A stretch of 64,000 nt of DNA from Rhizopus arrhizus (Eukaryota; Mucoromycota; Mucoromycetes; Mucorales; Rhizopodaceae), in NCBI GenBank assembly GCA_024220505.1, contig JAKZZE010000007.1, positions 1,364,001 through 1,428,000 on the forward strand, written 5' to 3'. Positions 1 to 11,087 of the stretch are shown here, piece by piece. Numbering within the stretch: position 1 is the stretch's first letter; the number at the start of each line of letters is the position of its first letter. The notes beneath the pieces were generated by a model. That model saw only the letters and a list, made by a program, of their open reading frames with translations, did not search any database and was not told the origin of the DNA. The position numbers and the translations under genes are program-made.

Positions 1-1240
1 TGATACTCAAGATATAATTGTTACAAAACCGGATGTTGTTCCTGTAGCTAGGCCACCTTATAAAATGTCTCCACTTGAATTAGCTGAACTACGAAAGCAA
101 TTAGATGAACTACTAGGCAAAGGATTAATAGAACCATGTGTATCTGAATGGTCTAATCCAGTATTGTTTGTACGAAAGCCTAATGGTGATTTAAGAATGT
201 GTTGCGACTACAGAATGCTAAACAAAGTCACCTTGAAACAAAAAATCCAGCTGCCTCGTATTGATGAATGTCTGGAAAGATTATACAATGCTAAGCATTT
301 TACATCGCTCGATTTAACAAATGGTTTTCATCAGCAAAGACTATCGGATGATGATTCACTTAAAACGGCTATAAGTACAAGGTATGGCCAATTCTGTTGG
401 AAAATGGTGCCTTTTGGTTTATCTAATAGTGGTCCTGCATTTCAAAAAATGATGAACAATATATTATCTGAATACATTGACAAGTTTGTAATGGTCTATC
501 TTGATGACATTCTAATATTTACTGATGGTGATGAAGAATTACACAAGAAACATGTTAGACTAGTACTCCGGAAACTAAATGATGCTAAACTTATCATAAA
601 TACAAAAAAGTGCTTATTTAATCGCAAGGAATTAACTTTCCTAGGTTTCAACATTAGTGCCAAAGGGATACTACCTGCTGCAAAAAAGGTTCAAGCAATA
701 ATGGAATGGCCAGTACCTATAAATGTTCAACAAGTCAGACAGTTTATGGGCTTAGCGCAACATTACCGAAGATTTATAAAAAATTTTGCAGGGATTGCTG
801 CTCCGCTCACTGATCTAACGAAAGGTGTTGGTGCTAAATGTCGTGCGATACAATGGAATGAACAATGTCAGAAGAGCTTTGATTATATTAAGAAGAAAAT
901 ATCCTCAGCTCCAGTATTAATGAATCCTGATATGAGCAAGCCATTTAGAATTGAATGTGATGCAAGTGATTTTGCTGTGGGTGCTGTTTTATTACAAGAA
1001 GATTCTCAAGGTATATGGAGGCCATTAGCATTTGAGTCAAAAAAGTTGTCGCAAACGGAAAAAGGATATGCTGCACAAGAAAGAGAGTTAATGAGCATTT
1101 TACATGCGTTGCGAACTTGGAGATGTTTCATAGAAGGTAGTAAATATCAAGTTTTCACTGATCATTTGCCTTTAAAATACTTGCGGTCCCAAAAACATCC
1201 CACTCCTAGACTGGTTAGATGGCTAAGCGAAGTGGAACTA
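1..1240 (+). CDS. Gyp1 Pol fragment: reverse transcriptase and RNase H
   Basis: The frame is open from the window edge through an upstream segment (frame 2) and the Met at 65. It contains the RT palm with YLDD near base 497 (VMVYLDDILIF), the connection motif FLGF near 640 and the RNase H motifs DASDFAVGA near 960 and TDHLPLKYL near 1160. It would copy genomic RNA into cDNA and degrade the RNA strand inside virus-like particles. It stops artificially at the MarA1 insertion; the next codons are at 2881. Catalytic residues look intact. Confidence 0.9.
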
Positions 1241-2878
1241 CAGTAGGTGAAAAAATACGAGCAACCTTTTGGCAAAGTTGACTTTTTTCGCTATATCAAA
1301 AGGAGCATGCCAACTACCGGCTTGAGACTCCTATGGTATATTTTCGGGGTCATGTGTCTTGAAACAGTAAAGGTCTCATGTAGCAATACTGGAAATTGAG
1401 AGAGGAATGAGAATCCGAATTTAAAAATTTGACTTCCGACCAGCTTAAATTATGTACGGTAATCATACGTTTACATTTAAATCAATAAAGAACATATTGG
1501 AAGACTATATAGCGTACTTGTATGGAACTGTGAGCGTTCCTTATTGTGTTCATATAAAAGCAAGTGCAACTTCAAGAGCCCTTGGTTTCTTTTTTTTTTG
1601 CTCAATTTCTCTCACTGCTTCTCATCATCATGCCTAAATCTATACCAATGGAAAAGCAATCCAGAAATAAAAGATATATCACTAAATAGTATGAAGCCAG
1701 AGGATATCACAGATAAATATTACGTTTATTCTCGCACAGTTAAAAGGTATACTAGGAAGCTTTTTCCATGTAATTCACACCTGTCGGCTGGAAGACATAC
1801 TATTGTCTCTTATGCCATGAAGCACTATATCAAGCTGTGTATTATTACTGGTCATCGAACAGTAGCGAAAGAGCTATTCAGGGAGTTAGGTAAGTTTGGT
1901 TACTTGTTCATGTACCATTCAGGAGTAAATGCGCTGAGATCCATAAAGCGCCACCGAGGGCTAAAAAACAGAAGGCATTTTTAAAAAAGGATCATTGAAA
2001 AAAGCAGATGGCCTGAGCAAAAAGGCATCGCAACCGGTCAAGTCAATAGTGACGACGAGTGGCGTCCTCAGCTGAAGCAAAGATTAGCATCTAATGATCG
2101 GATGGAGTAAAGTACTATAGGGAAGTATAAAATGACATTTTGCTCCCTCATGACATCGACATTACAGTAAAGCACAGCAGCCGTAGGACCAACATATGCG
2201 GTCACATAACTACTCCGGGACCAGCTTAGACATGTCAGCTTTATGGTGGTAACATAAACTCAACGGCTTGTCTGCATATACTTAGCATTATTTACATGTA
2301 TACGTTAGAGTACTATTATTTGAAGACGTCCGATGTATACCTTCAGAGTGATAGCGGCGTAAAGTATAAATTAAAATTCATAACTCCATAGGTACGCGGT
2401 ATCAGTGTAAGGTATATAAATTATTGGTATGCTCAAAGTCTGGATTTAAATCATATAAAGCATGTTTGGCATCCGCTCAAACTTAATCTGACACCACATG
2501 AAGTCGGAGAAAGAGGTGTCAGAAAGCTTTAGCCATTTGTGGATGTAGAGCGAAATAAACTCAATGCAAATGCTTGCAAGGGGCACATCAATAGTATGCC
2601 AGCCAAAGTAGAAGCACTATTTAAAGCAAAGGGAAGATATAGAAAATATTAAATAAACATAGCGAATTTTGAAAAATCATCATTGGCTTTTTGATGACTG
2701 TCTTTCCCTTTTTAAAAAGCTTGTACTTCAAGTACAGTCAATCTCTTTAGTGTATTATATGCACTTTTGCTTTCTTAGTTAGCGTATGTGATAACAAAGC
2801 TCTGGCGAATGTACACACGAAAATAAAAAGATATGAAGACAAATCGAACAGAGGTTGCTCGTATTTTTTCACCTACTG
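1241..2878 (+). mobile_element. MarA1: 1,638-bp Tc1/mariner element, degenerate
   Basis: The ends are inverted (CAGTAGGTGAAAAAATAC at the left, the complement at the right) and flanked by TA at 1239-1240 and 2879-2880. The internal remnant reads left to right. A Met-Pro-Lys start lies at 1630 and an Ala-Lys-Gly-Arg-Tyr...Tyr-stop ending, typical of these transposases, at 2652. That span is 1,023 nt, the normal size for the family, but it holds many stops and frame changes. MarA2 has the same length of 1,638 bp. It is non-autonomous. Confidence 0.9.
1630..2652 (+). pseudogene. MarA1 transposase relic
   Basis: Pieces of a Tc1-type helix-turn-helix region can be read around 1690-1960 (for example SRTVKRYTRKLFP and AKELFRELGKFGY) in a different frame from the Met at 1630. 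Later parts, including the DDE catalytic core, are unreadable. The relic keeps the expected total length of about 340 codons. It cannot produce transposase. Confidence 0.75.
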
Positions 2879-2880
2879 TA

Positions 2881-2997
2881 TATGATTCGGGAATTCTCTA
2901 CAAGCCAGGAAAGGAAAATCAAATACCAGATTTGCTATCTAGACGTGATGGTCCCAATGCTAGTCCAGAAGAACGTTCAATGCAACCGCGATATCTA
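2881..2997 (+). CDS. Gyp1 Pol fragment between two insertions (end of RNase H and linker)
   Basis: These 39 codons continue the frame from base 1240 and contain the typical end-of-RNase-H motif (GKENQIPDLLSRRDGP). The segment begins just after the TA of MarA1 and ends with the TA used by MarB1. Its frame joins that at 4630 when MarB1 is left out. Confidence 0.88.
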
Positions 2998-4627
2998 CAG
3001 TAGCGGACAAAACTGGTGCACAAAAATTAAAATCAACATTGTATCTCCGCCATATGTCTGCGACTTTTGTGGCATATACCATCTGAAAGACAGTCCAAAA
3101 TATACATTATGTTATGTAAACCGGAACTGTGCCGGACATCCCCCAGGCATAAGGTCATTTTTAGTGATTTTTTGCATATTTCAATTTTCGCCAAAAATGT
3201 AGTGCTTGTCTAGCCTTCTTTCAATTTTCCCCATATCTCTCCCGTTTGCTTTCAGATTTCACAGCATATTAGTAAATTTTAGTAGCTCTTAAAAAATATA
3301 TAAAACTGTACTTATTTTGTATTTCCCATTGAGTCCCCCCTTTTGTTTTTACCCTATTCACTATAACAAAGTACTAGCCTTATATGTTTAAGAAAATAAG
3401 CAACTGTAAAAACGAAACTCTGAGATCTCGAACACGCCTAGTTCGTACGACAGCAGATATTTCTAGAGTAACAAGGATCTCTAAATGGACAATCAACAGG
3501 AGAAAGAGGGAAGAAAGAAACTTAATGTCTTGTGATCATGAAGGTATTCCGCTATTAGCCTGAAAAGTTATTAGTTCAGTCATCAACCTAGAGCTTGGAC
3601 AAGGTCCGCTACACACAGTTCCTGATGCTCAGCACATTGTGAGGACCTTAAGATACAGTGTTAGCAGACTGTCAGTCTAAAGGCACAGTAGGAAGCTAGA
3701 TTTTGAGTCCGGAAGTAAGGAATCGAAGAATTTCATCAGCTGTATAAGTCGGAAAAAGCGATGAATGTGGTATCACGACAAGCCATTGTATACAATAGAG
3801 GGCTGGAAGTCTGCTATCTTTAGCAATGAAACAAATATGAACATTATGGATGCAGATAGTATACACTAATATTGAAAGCAAGTCGAGCAACCTGAGCGAT
3901 TTTTTCACGGTGATCAAACAATGAAGCATGCTGGCTGCTCTGTTATGTTTTAAGGCTGTATTAGATATTGAGGACCAGAATATGTGTGTCAGGTATACGA
4001 TGGTATAATGAACTCATAAATATGCACATATATTTCGCTTACTTCATACCACAAAAGCCTAGCGTATAGTGGTCTAAAACGTCGTAATCTCTCGTTTCAG
4101 CATGACAATGACACAAGGCACAAGTCAACGCATACCACAAACTCAATATTTGATAACAGCGCCTCTGTGCTACAAGTTTAGCCGCCACTAATCCCGGCCT
4201 AAGTCCGCTTAAGCATGCCAGGTGGCAATTGATGGCAAAGGTATGATGATACGACACTAGATCAAAAAGGGTCGATGATCTTTGGAAAAGAATAGTTAAA
4301 GAGCCGGGTTCTTTTACTGAAAATGATATACACGCATATTATTAGCATATGCAAAGAAGAATATCCGATAATATCAAGAGATGAGATGATTATATAAAGT
4401 CTAAGATTTTAGCCACTTTTGCGGTTTTTAGAAAATATAAGATTTTATAAATTCAAAGCACGCTTATCGCTCAGTTTTAACAATGTCATGCTTAGAACAT
4501 ACATAGATTACAATGACTAGTATATCCTCCTTCTAGTACAGTTTCATGACTATTGCAATTACCATGAGCAGGTAATGGTAGTTAAAAGCTAAAAAAAAGT
4601 TTTGTGCACCAGTTTTGTCCGCTACTG
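2998..4627 (+). mobile_element. MarB1: 1,630-bp Tc1/mariner element, degenerate
   Basis: The inverted ends are CAGTAGCGGACAAAACTGG at the left and its complement at the right, flanked by TA at 2996-2997 and 4628-4629. A decayed helix-turn-helix region (RVTRISKWTINRRKREE) is readable near 3470-3520 on the plus strand, so the relic transposase runs left to right. Related copies are MarB2, MarB3 and MarB4; only MarB4 has a largely readable transposase. Confidence 0.9.
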
Positions 4628-4629
4628 TA

Positions 4630-6000
4630 TATCATGTCAATGCCACAAGAAATGACAGTTCGCTTCTAGATAAGGACCCTATACAAGATTGGCCTTTGCA
4701 TTATTTGTCAAAAGAGGAAAAATGGCCTACAAAAATCAGAGAAGAGTTAAACAAACGGAAACATAATTTCATTATCAAAGATCAGCATGTATACAAAAAA
4801 GAAAAAATACATGGTAGTGAAAATTTTATGGAGCTCAAATTCATACCCTTTGCAAGACGAGCAGACATGATAGATGATTTTCATACTGGATACGGCCATT
4901 CTGGGCAAGCTTCTGTCTACCAACTGATGAAATCTCGGATATGGTGGCCTCGAATGAAGGATGATATTAGCCTGTGGATATCAAGATGTCCTCAATGCCA
5001 ACTTGCTGCCTCTCCGGATAGAATATCACACCATGCACCAATGAAACCACTTGAAGTACCTCATGCTTTTGCTAGGTGGCATCTTGATTTTATTGGAGAA
5101 TTACCAACAACTAAACAAGGCAATCGTTGGATTCTTATGGCCGTAGATTACACCACAAACTGGCCCATTGCAAGAGCACTACAAAATGCTACTGGTGAAG
5201 AAATTGTCAAGTTCATTTATGAAGAAATAGTTATGCGATTTGGATGTCCAGAAGAAATTGTTAGTGATAGAGGTGCCAACTTCATGTCCAAAATAGTGAA
5301 ACAATATATTAAGAAGATCAAAACCAAACACAATCTAACCAGTGCTTTTCACCCAAGGACAAATGGTAAATGTGAAAGATTAAATCAGACATTTAAAAGA
5401 ATGCTTATCAAGTGTGTAAATGGTGATGTCCACAGTTGGGATGAGTACATGGATACTGCCTTGTTTGCTTGTCGTATCAGAAAGCATGCTACAACAGGGT
5501 TTAGTCCATTTTACCTTACATACGGTATCGAACCAAGGATTCCTGGTGATCCTCATAGGCCATTTATGTCTGAATTTACAGAACAAGATCCTGAATTGTT
5601 ATCGCAAGACGCATTAACTCACTTGAGGAAACTAAGAGAAGCCCGATACATGGCTGAAGATAGGCTCAAACGACAAGCGGAAATAGATAAGACTAGATGG
5701 GATGCTATGCTCAAGAATAATCAAGTACAACTCTTCAATATTGGTGATTATGTTTTACTTCGACATGAAAGCAAAACTGGCTTAGAATTTCACTGGATGG
5801 GACCTTATAAAGTCGTCAACAGAAATCTAGACTTCAACACTTATCAGATTCAAGAGATAAATGGAAAAATGTATAACTCATGGGTACATACTGATCGATT
5901 ACATCCTGTAAAATACAATGGCTCCACAATTGACAAGTCTTGGTATATTCCCCGAATTACTCGAAATGAATCTGCTACAAAACTTGCTATCACTACTTAA
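4630..6000 (+). CDS. Gyp1 Pol fragment: integrase
   Basis: The frame resumes with YHVNATRNDS after the MarB1 TA. It contains the HHCC zinc-binding domain (HSGQ...CPQCQ, about 4895-5000), then the DDE core: Asp in WHLDFIGE near 5087, Asp in SDRGANF near 5268, Glu in KCERLNQ near 5374. A GPY/F-like C-terminal module follows (WMGPYKVVN near 5795). It ends at a natural stop before an A-run. No chromodomain is visible. The start of this piece is set by the transposon junction, not by a Met. Confidence 0.9.
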   Translation, partial: YHVNATRNDSSLLDKDPIQDWPLHYLSKEEKWPTKIREELNKRKHNFIIKDQHVYKKEKIHGSENFMELKFIPFARRADMIDDFHTGYGHSGQASVYQLMKSRIWWPRMKDDISLWISRCPQCQLAASPDRISHHAPMKPLEVPHAFARWHLDFIGELPTTKQGNRWILMAVDYTTNWPIARALQNATGEEIVKFIYEEIVMRFGCPEEIVSDRGANFMSKIVKQYIKKIKTKHNLTSAFHPRTNGKCERLNQTFKRMLIKCVNGDVHSWDEYMDTALFACRIRKHATTGFSPFYLTYGIEPRIPGDPHRPFMSEFTEQDPELLSQDALTHLRKLREARYMAEDRLKRQAEIDKTRWDAMLKNNQVQLFNIGDYVLLRHESKTGLEFHWMGPYKVVNRNLDFNTYQIQEINGKMYNSWVHTDRLHPVKYNGSTIDKSWYIPRITRNESATKLAITT

Positions 6001-6072
6001 AAAAAAAAAAAAAAAAAACAAATGCTGCTTGATCTATTTATTTTCTGGTTGATCGAGGACTATCAACATTTT

Positions 6073-6084
6073 AGAAAGGGGTAA
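6073..6084 (+). promoter_or_regulatory. Gyp1 polypurine tract
   Basis: AGAAAGGGGTAA lies directly before the TGTCAT start of the putative 3' LTR, the position where the plus-strand primer of an LTR retrotransposon is expected. Confidence 0.7.
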
Positions 6085-6338
6085 TGTCATACTTTTCATT
6101 CTAAATTTGGTATGCTACATTGTACTTCCTTTGGCTATTCAAAAACAATATATCAACCGCAGTAGAAACCGCAGCACCATACATTCAATATTAAAATAAT
6201 AGATACACAACCGCAGCATATAGAAATAATATAAATATTCCTCTATTTTAATTAAATAAAGACTCATTCACTATTTTAATAAGTTATCTATACTTTTGTT
6301 AATTAATATAAAACGACTATTGGTGATCAACCACGACA
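6085..6338 (+). repeat. Gyp1 3' LTR (probable limits)
   Basis: The segment starts TGTCATAC after the purine tract and ends CACGACA. It holds a TATA-like TATAAATAT and an AATAAAG before the end, as in the other LTRs here. The partner LTR lies outside the window, so the right limit rests only on the TG...CA rule and is uncertain. Confidence 0.55.
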
Positions 6339-6654
6339 GTTGTAACACACACAATGGTGTAACACAAGAACCAACTTTTTGAACGAACAAAAGGAACGAT
6401 CTTTTGGTACGATCTTTTCAAACGATCCAAAAGTTAATATTGCCAATCAAATCTAACCAAACATTAACCCACCAAACAGTATAAATACTGAGGATTTATT
6501 CCTCAAGATATAAAAAACTTCACTTCGATCTTTGCACTTTAAAACTTTTACTTACAAAATCTACAACTTTATTTACTTTGTTTTTCTTTGAATAAATTTA
6601 TCAATTATCCTTTTAAAAAGCTCTTTTGATATTCTATTATAATTACAAAGTCAA

Positions 6655-6769
6655 GTCCCTTGAAGCTAACTATCTTCATTGTATCCCTTTTTATTTTATT
6701 TTTACTTTAAACAAACCTTTTTACGAATCAAAACAAGATTGATCTACTTTACAAGATCTGGTGGTCACT
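6655..6769 (+). other. Array unit 1 core: box 1 and box 2
   Basis: Box 1 reads GTCCCTTGAAG, a loop, then CTTCATTG; TGAAG and CTTCA can pair. Box 2 reads GATCTACTTTACAAGATC followed by TGGTGGTCACT; GATCT and AGATC can pair. A TATA-like motif at about 6480 and another small hairpin (TGAGGA/TCCTCA) lie upstream. Confidence 0.6.
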
Positions 6770-6882
6770 ATATCAAGCGAATCAAGCCAAATCCAATTCA
6801 CAAAAAGTCAACTCTTATATCAATTATAACTCAAATCTCTGTTTATTTAAACCTTAACCCAATAAACCCAAACAAAATTACA

Positions 6883-7020
6883 ATGGGAAAACATAAAAAA
6901 ATTGTACCACAAGAATTGAATGAATACAGACAACTGTATGAATACAGACAGTGTTTGAATTCAGATGGCTATGTAGATTCATACTGTGACGAAGCAAGTT
7001 ATGATGATTGCGCCTTGTGA
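6883..7020 (+). CDS. Small hypothetical ORF (45 aa) downstream of array unit 1
   Basis: It starts MGKHKKIVPQELNEYRQ and is rich in Tyr, Glu and Asp. I do not recognise it. It follows box 2 by about 110 nt. Its last sense codon overlaps a good splice-donor pattern (TT|GTGAGT at about 7015-7022), so it could be a first exon, or chance. The equivalent place in unit 2 has no ATG. Confidence 0.25.
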   Translation: MGKHKKIVPQELNEYRQLYEYRQCLNSDGYVDSYCDEASYDDCAL

Positions 7021-7057
7021 GTACCTTATATTGAACCTTGTTCAATATTTGAACTTT

Positions 7058-7150
7058 ATTTCAAAAATCAAACCTTATTTCAAAAATCAAACCTTATTTC
7101 AAAAAGTAAAGCTTATTTCAAAAAGAAAAGCTTACTTCAAAAATCAAACT
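7058..7150. repeat. Short tandem repeat, about 19-bp period
   Basis: Four to five imperfect copies of a CAAAAATCAAACCTTATTT-like unit stand in tandem. The copies drift towards the right (AAGTAAAGCTTATTTC and similar). Confidence 0.7.
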
Positions 7151-7354
7151 TTATTTTCCTTTGTCTATAAAATAGACAAGCTTTTATACATATCTTAACT
7201 TTACTTATCTTCACTTACTCTTGACTTATCTTCACTTCTCTTGACTTATATATATTTTTAACTTTACTTATCTTAAATATATTTTATCCAATAAATCGAG
7301 TATCTTTATCCCTGAATCTTTTAGTATAACACTTTTAAAACACAAGCAAGACAA

Positions 7355-7458
7355 GTCCCTCGAAGTCAATTATCTTCATTGTAAACACTCTTAAAACTCT
7401 TATCAAGTTACTTTATTACAAACAAGTTTGATCTACTTAACAAGATCTGGTGGTCACT
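7355..7458 (+). other. Array unit 2 core: box 1 and box 2
   Basis: The same two motifs occur as in unit 1: GTCCCTCGAAG...CTTCATTG, then GATCTACTTAACAAGATC and TGGTGGTCACT. The loop sequences differ from unit 1 while the stems are kept. Confidence 0.6.
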
Positions 7459-7808
7459 TACAAGCGAACCTAATATCAATACTCTACCCAACTCTTAATT
7501 TTTTTTATCCATTTTCATCAACTTTACTCTATTTCAAAACCGTTAACTCTTACAAGCCATTGAAGCAACAAAAAATTACAATACAAAAATTTTCCACACT
7601 AAAAACCAAAAACAACAGATAATCAGAAAACTCAAAAACATATAAATACCTCGACATTATAACAGCAATCAAGACTTACTTACTTACTTACTTACTTACT
7701 TTTGAACTTACTTTTATTTTACTTTACTTGTTGATTATTTTAATAAATATCATACAAAGTAAATCTTTTTTGTTTTTCTTTTATTTTACTTAACATCAAG
7801 AACAAGAA

Positions 7809-7929
7809 GTCCCTTGAAGTATATACACTTCATTGTAAATCCTTTTTATTTTACTTTACTTTTATTTTATCTTTTTATTTTTACTTTACTCAAAACAGTT
7901 TGATCTACTTATAAGATCTGGTGGTCACT
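7809..7929 (+). other. Array unit 3 core: box 1 and box 2
   Basis: Box 1 has GAAGT pairing with ACTTC around a different loop. Box 2 is GATCTACTTATAAGATC plus TGGTGGTCACT, with a loop two bases shorter than in unit 2, so a coding frame would not be preserved across units but the stem is. A TATAAATACC motif lies at about 7641. Confidence 0.6.
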
Positions 7930-7945
7930 TTACTCAAGCAACTTA

Positions 7946-9583
7946 CAGTAGGTGAAAAAATACGAGCAACCTTTTGGCAAAATCGACTTTTTTCGCTATA
8001 TCAAAAGGTGCACGCCAACTACCGACTCGGGGCTCCTATGGTATATTTTCGGGGTCATGTGTCTTGAAACAGTAATGGTCTCATGTAGTAATACTGGAAA
8101 TTGAGAGAGAGATAAGAATACGAATTTAAAAATTTGACTTCCGACCAGCTTAAATTATGTACGGTAATCATATGTTTACATTTAAATCAACAAAGAACAT
8201 ATCAGAAGACTATATAGCGTACTTGTATGGAACCGTGAGTGTTCCTCATTGTATCCATATAAAAGCAAGTGCAACTTCAGGAGCCCTTGGTTTCTTTTTT
8301 TTTGCTCAATTTCTCTCACTACTTCTCATCATCATGCCTAAATCTATACCAATGGAAAAGCAATCCAGAAATAAAAGATATATCACTAAATAGTATGAAG
8401 CCAGAGGATATCACAGATAAATATTACGTTCATTCTCGCACAGTTAAAAGATATGCTAGGAAGCTTTTTCCACGAAATTCACACCTGTCAGCTGGACGAC
8501 ATGCTATTGTCTCTTCTGCCATGAAGCACTATATCGAGCTGTGTATTATTACTGGTCATCGAACAATAGCGAAAGAGCTATTTAGGGAGTTGGGTAAGTT
8601 TGGTTACTTGTTGATGTACCGTTCAGGAGTAAACGCGCTGAGATCCATAAACTGCCGCCGAGAGCTAAAAAAAAAGAAGGCATTTTTAAAAAAGGATCAT
8701 TGAAAAAAGCAGATGACCTGAGCAAAAAGGCATCGCAACTGGTCAAGTCAAGAGTGACGACCAGTGGCGTTCTCAGCTGAAGCAAAGACTAGCATCTAGT
8801 GATCAGATTGAGTAAAGTAGTATAGAGTAGTATAAAATGACATTTTGCTCCCTCATCACATCGACATTACAGTAAAGCACAGCAGCCGTAGGATGAACAT
8901 GTGTTGTCACATAGCTACTCAGGGACCAGTTTAGACATGTCAGCTTTATGGCCATAACATAAACTCAACGACTTGTCTGCATATACTTAGCATTATTTAC
9001 ATGAATACGTTAGAGTACCATTATTTGAAGATATCTGATGTATACCTTCAGAGTGATAGCGGCGTAAAGTATAAGTTAAAATTCATAACTGTATAGGTAC
9101 GCGGTATCAGTGTAAGGTATATAAATTATTGGTATGCTCAAAGTCTGGATCTAAATCATATAAAGCATGTTTAGCATCAGCTCAAATTTAATCTGACACC
9201 ACATGAAGTCGGAGAAAGAGATGTCAGAAAGCTTTAGCAATTTGTGGATGTAGAGCGAAATAAACTCAATGCAAATGCTTGCAAGAGGTACATCAATAGT
9301 ATGCCAGCCAAAGTGAAAGCAGTTATTAAAGCAAAGGGAAGATATAGAAAATATTAAATAAAGATAACGAATTTTGAAAAATCATCATTGGCTTTTTTAT
9401 GACTGTCTTTCCCTTTTTAAAAAGCTTCTACATCAAGTACAGTCAATCTCTTTAGTGTATTATATGTATCTTTGTTGCCTTAATTAGTTTGCGTGATATC
9501 AAAGCTCTGGCGAATATGCACACAAAAATAAAAAGATATGAAGACAAATTGAACAGAGGTTGCTCGTATTTTTTCACCTACTG
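7946..9583 (+). mobile_element. MarA2: 1,638-bp degenerate Tc1/mariner element
   Basis: The inverted ends match those of MarA1, with TA at 7944-7945 and 9584-9585. Length is identical to MarA1 and the sequence is very close throughout. The transposase relic has the same kind of stops and frame changes, so the family spread after losing coding capacity or the copies were homogenised. It sits in the hairpin array between units 3 and 4. Confidence 0.9.
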
Positions 9584-9585
9584 TA

Positions 9586-9873
9586 TATTCAAATCATTAC
9601 TCTTTTTGGAATCAAATCTTACCTAAACCTTTGATCTTACATCAAGACTCTCTTAAATCAAACCTATTTAACCCTATATCAACCATACAAACTCCAATCT
9701 CACACTGTTGTAGCTTTGTTGCCATCAACGTCCGGTTATCCTTACACTACTTCCAAAAGAGGTTTAGCCAGAAATTAGCTTTTATTGATTTACTTTTACA
9801 ACAGCAAATGTTAACAAAAAAAAAATAGAAAACGTGAGAAAAACCAAAAACATGAAAAGATATAAAATACTCC
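9586..9873. other. Array DNA between MarA2 and solo LTR-a
   Basis: This is AT-rich sequence with an A-run near 9817 and a TATAAAATAC motif near 9861, immediately left of the LTR-a insertion. I see no coding frame of note. It appears to be the promoter-like part of array unit 4. Confidence 0.4.
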
Positions 9874-10288
9874 TGATGTATCCATCATTCATAACTCGAT
9901 ATGAAAACAGTATTAATAAGCTACATGTAAAATATATCCAATAGATAGGCTACAGGTTAATTCGGATAAACTTCATTAAGGATAAGATGCTGCGTAATTG
10001 CACGGTTAAATTATATTAAATCCAGGAACTAAATCACAGTCAATCGCAGTCAATCATATACGAGTATTCTATGGATAAATGCTTATGATGACAAAGATAA
10101 CAATGGAGGAACACGTAACCATTATCTATTTGTCATCAATTATATCATACTCATTAATTATTAATCCATGACATGAAATATTATCTGTGTATGAAAAGTA
10201 TAAATAGAGTATCATTTTCTTATTAAATAAAGCAATCTCTTTATCGAGTCTCGTCCTCTCTTGTTCCTTTCTATTCTTGGATAAATCA
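9874..10288 (+). repeat. Solo LTR-a, copy 1 (415 bp)
   Basis: The sequence starts TGATGTATCC and ends GATAAATCA. It is flanked by a perfect 5-bp duplication ACTCC (9869-9873 and 10289-10293). It holds TATAAATAGAG and AATAAAGC motifs. A second copy of the same length is at 51029-51443. No internal retrotransposon sequence remains, so it is a solo LTR. Confidence 0.92.
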
Positions 10289-10406
10289 ACTCCCCTTTTT
10301 CAACTTTACTTTTGACTTACTTAACTTCCCTCATATATTTTATCAAATAAATATCAAGTTCCCTTTTTATAAAAACCTCTGAATTATTCATATCGAGCAC
10401 GAACAA

Positions 10407-10515
10407 GTCCCTTGAAGCCAAATATCTTCATTGTAACCCTATTAAATCTCACATCAAGCTATTATTATCTTTATATCAAGACTGATCTACTTTAAAACAA
10501 GATATGGTGGTCACT
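10407..10515 (+). other. Array unit 4 core: box 1 and box 2
   Basis: GTCCCTTGAAG...CTTCATTG is followed by GATCTACTTTAAAACAAGAT and ATGGTGGTCACT. One stem base of box 2 is changed and the loop is longer. Confidence 0.55.
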
Positions 10516-10985
10516 CCTATCAAGAATGTTTTAATCGCAAGATTAAATAAAAAAATTAAACAAAAAACAATAGCAGCAATATAAAATTAAAATCCTTCTT
10601 TATTGCAGATTTCTTTATATTGCGAAAAGGCCTCGCTTTATGGATAAAAAGTTGGCATCTATTTATATTCTTTGTGAGCGTAGATATAAAAGATATAGAC
10701 TCGGTCACGATGTCGTGCTGAAGAACCAATGATTAAGCTAAAGCTTGTCGATGTTCTAATATATGCATCTGAAGTTGAACAATAGAAATAATAACCAGTC
10801 AATTAAATTTGATCTAATTACTTTTGGGGTTGACAATTGATTAGACTCTCTAGGATGACAGATACTGATCTTATTGTTCTAAATTTGGAAAAGTGTGGAA
10901 TTGTTCAATCATAGTTTAATCTTTTGTGTATCGTTATTTATTTTAATACAACTGATATCATATAGAAAATAACTATGTTTACAAC

Positions 10986-11087
10986 AACTTCATTGCAATC
11001 TCTTTTTTACTTTATCTTTTATTTCATTTTTTTATTTTACTTTTATTCAATTCAGACTGATCTACTTAACAAGATCTGGTGGTCACT
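10986..11087 (+). other. Array unit 5 core (box 1 partial)
   Basis: Only the right arm of box 1 (ACTTCATTG) is left. Box 2 is complete (GATCTACTTAACAAGATC, TGGTGGTCACT). A further isolated TGGTGGTCACT lies at 11216-11226. Confidence 0.5.

Larger units (their letters stand above)
1..6338 (+). mobile_element. Gyp1: Ty3/gypsy retrotransposon, 5' end outside window, split by two mariner elements
   Basis: The pieces run reverse transcriptase, RNase H, integrase, then a purine tract and a 3' LTR, in the order typical of Ty3/gypsy. The element enters from the left edge, so gag, protease and the 5' LTR are not visible. MarA1 (1241-2878) and MarB1 (2998-4627) interrupt it at TA dinucleotides. With each insertion and one TA copy removed, the reading frame continues without a stop, so both insertions are younger than Gyp1 and little else has decayed. 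Confidence 0.9.

Noticed and set aside
1452..1637. Frames near the left of MarA copies with a Phe-rich stretch
   Set aside because: They cover the non-coding leader and start in the wrong frame for the transposase; repeated only because MarA is repeated.
3696..3929. A 77-codon frame repeated in three places (also near 19870 and 28400)
   Set aside because: It lies antisense to the decayed MarB transposase in MarB1, MarB2 and MarB3. Its conservation follows from the copies being alike, not from coding.
7676..7701. TTAC repeats as a possible telomere-like or CRISPR-like array
   Set aside because: Simple tetranucleotide run without spacers; CRISPR arrays are not expected in this eukaryotic context.
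6741..11087. Box 2 as coding (the motif can be read LIYLTRSGGH in three units)
   Set aside because: Loop length differs by numbers not divisible by three and other units have stops, while the pairing arms are kept.
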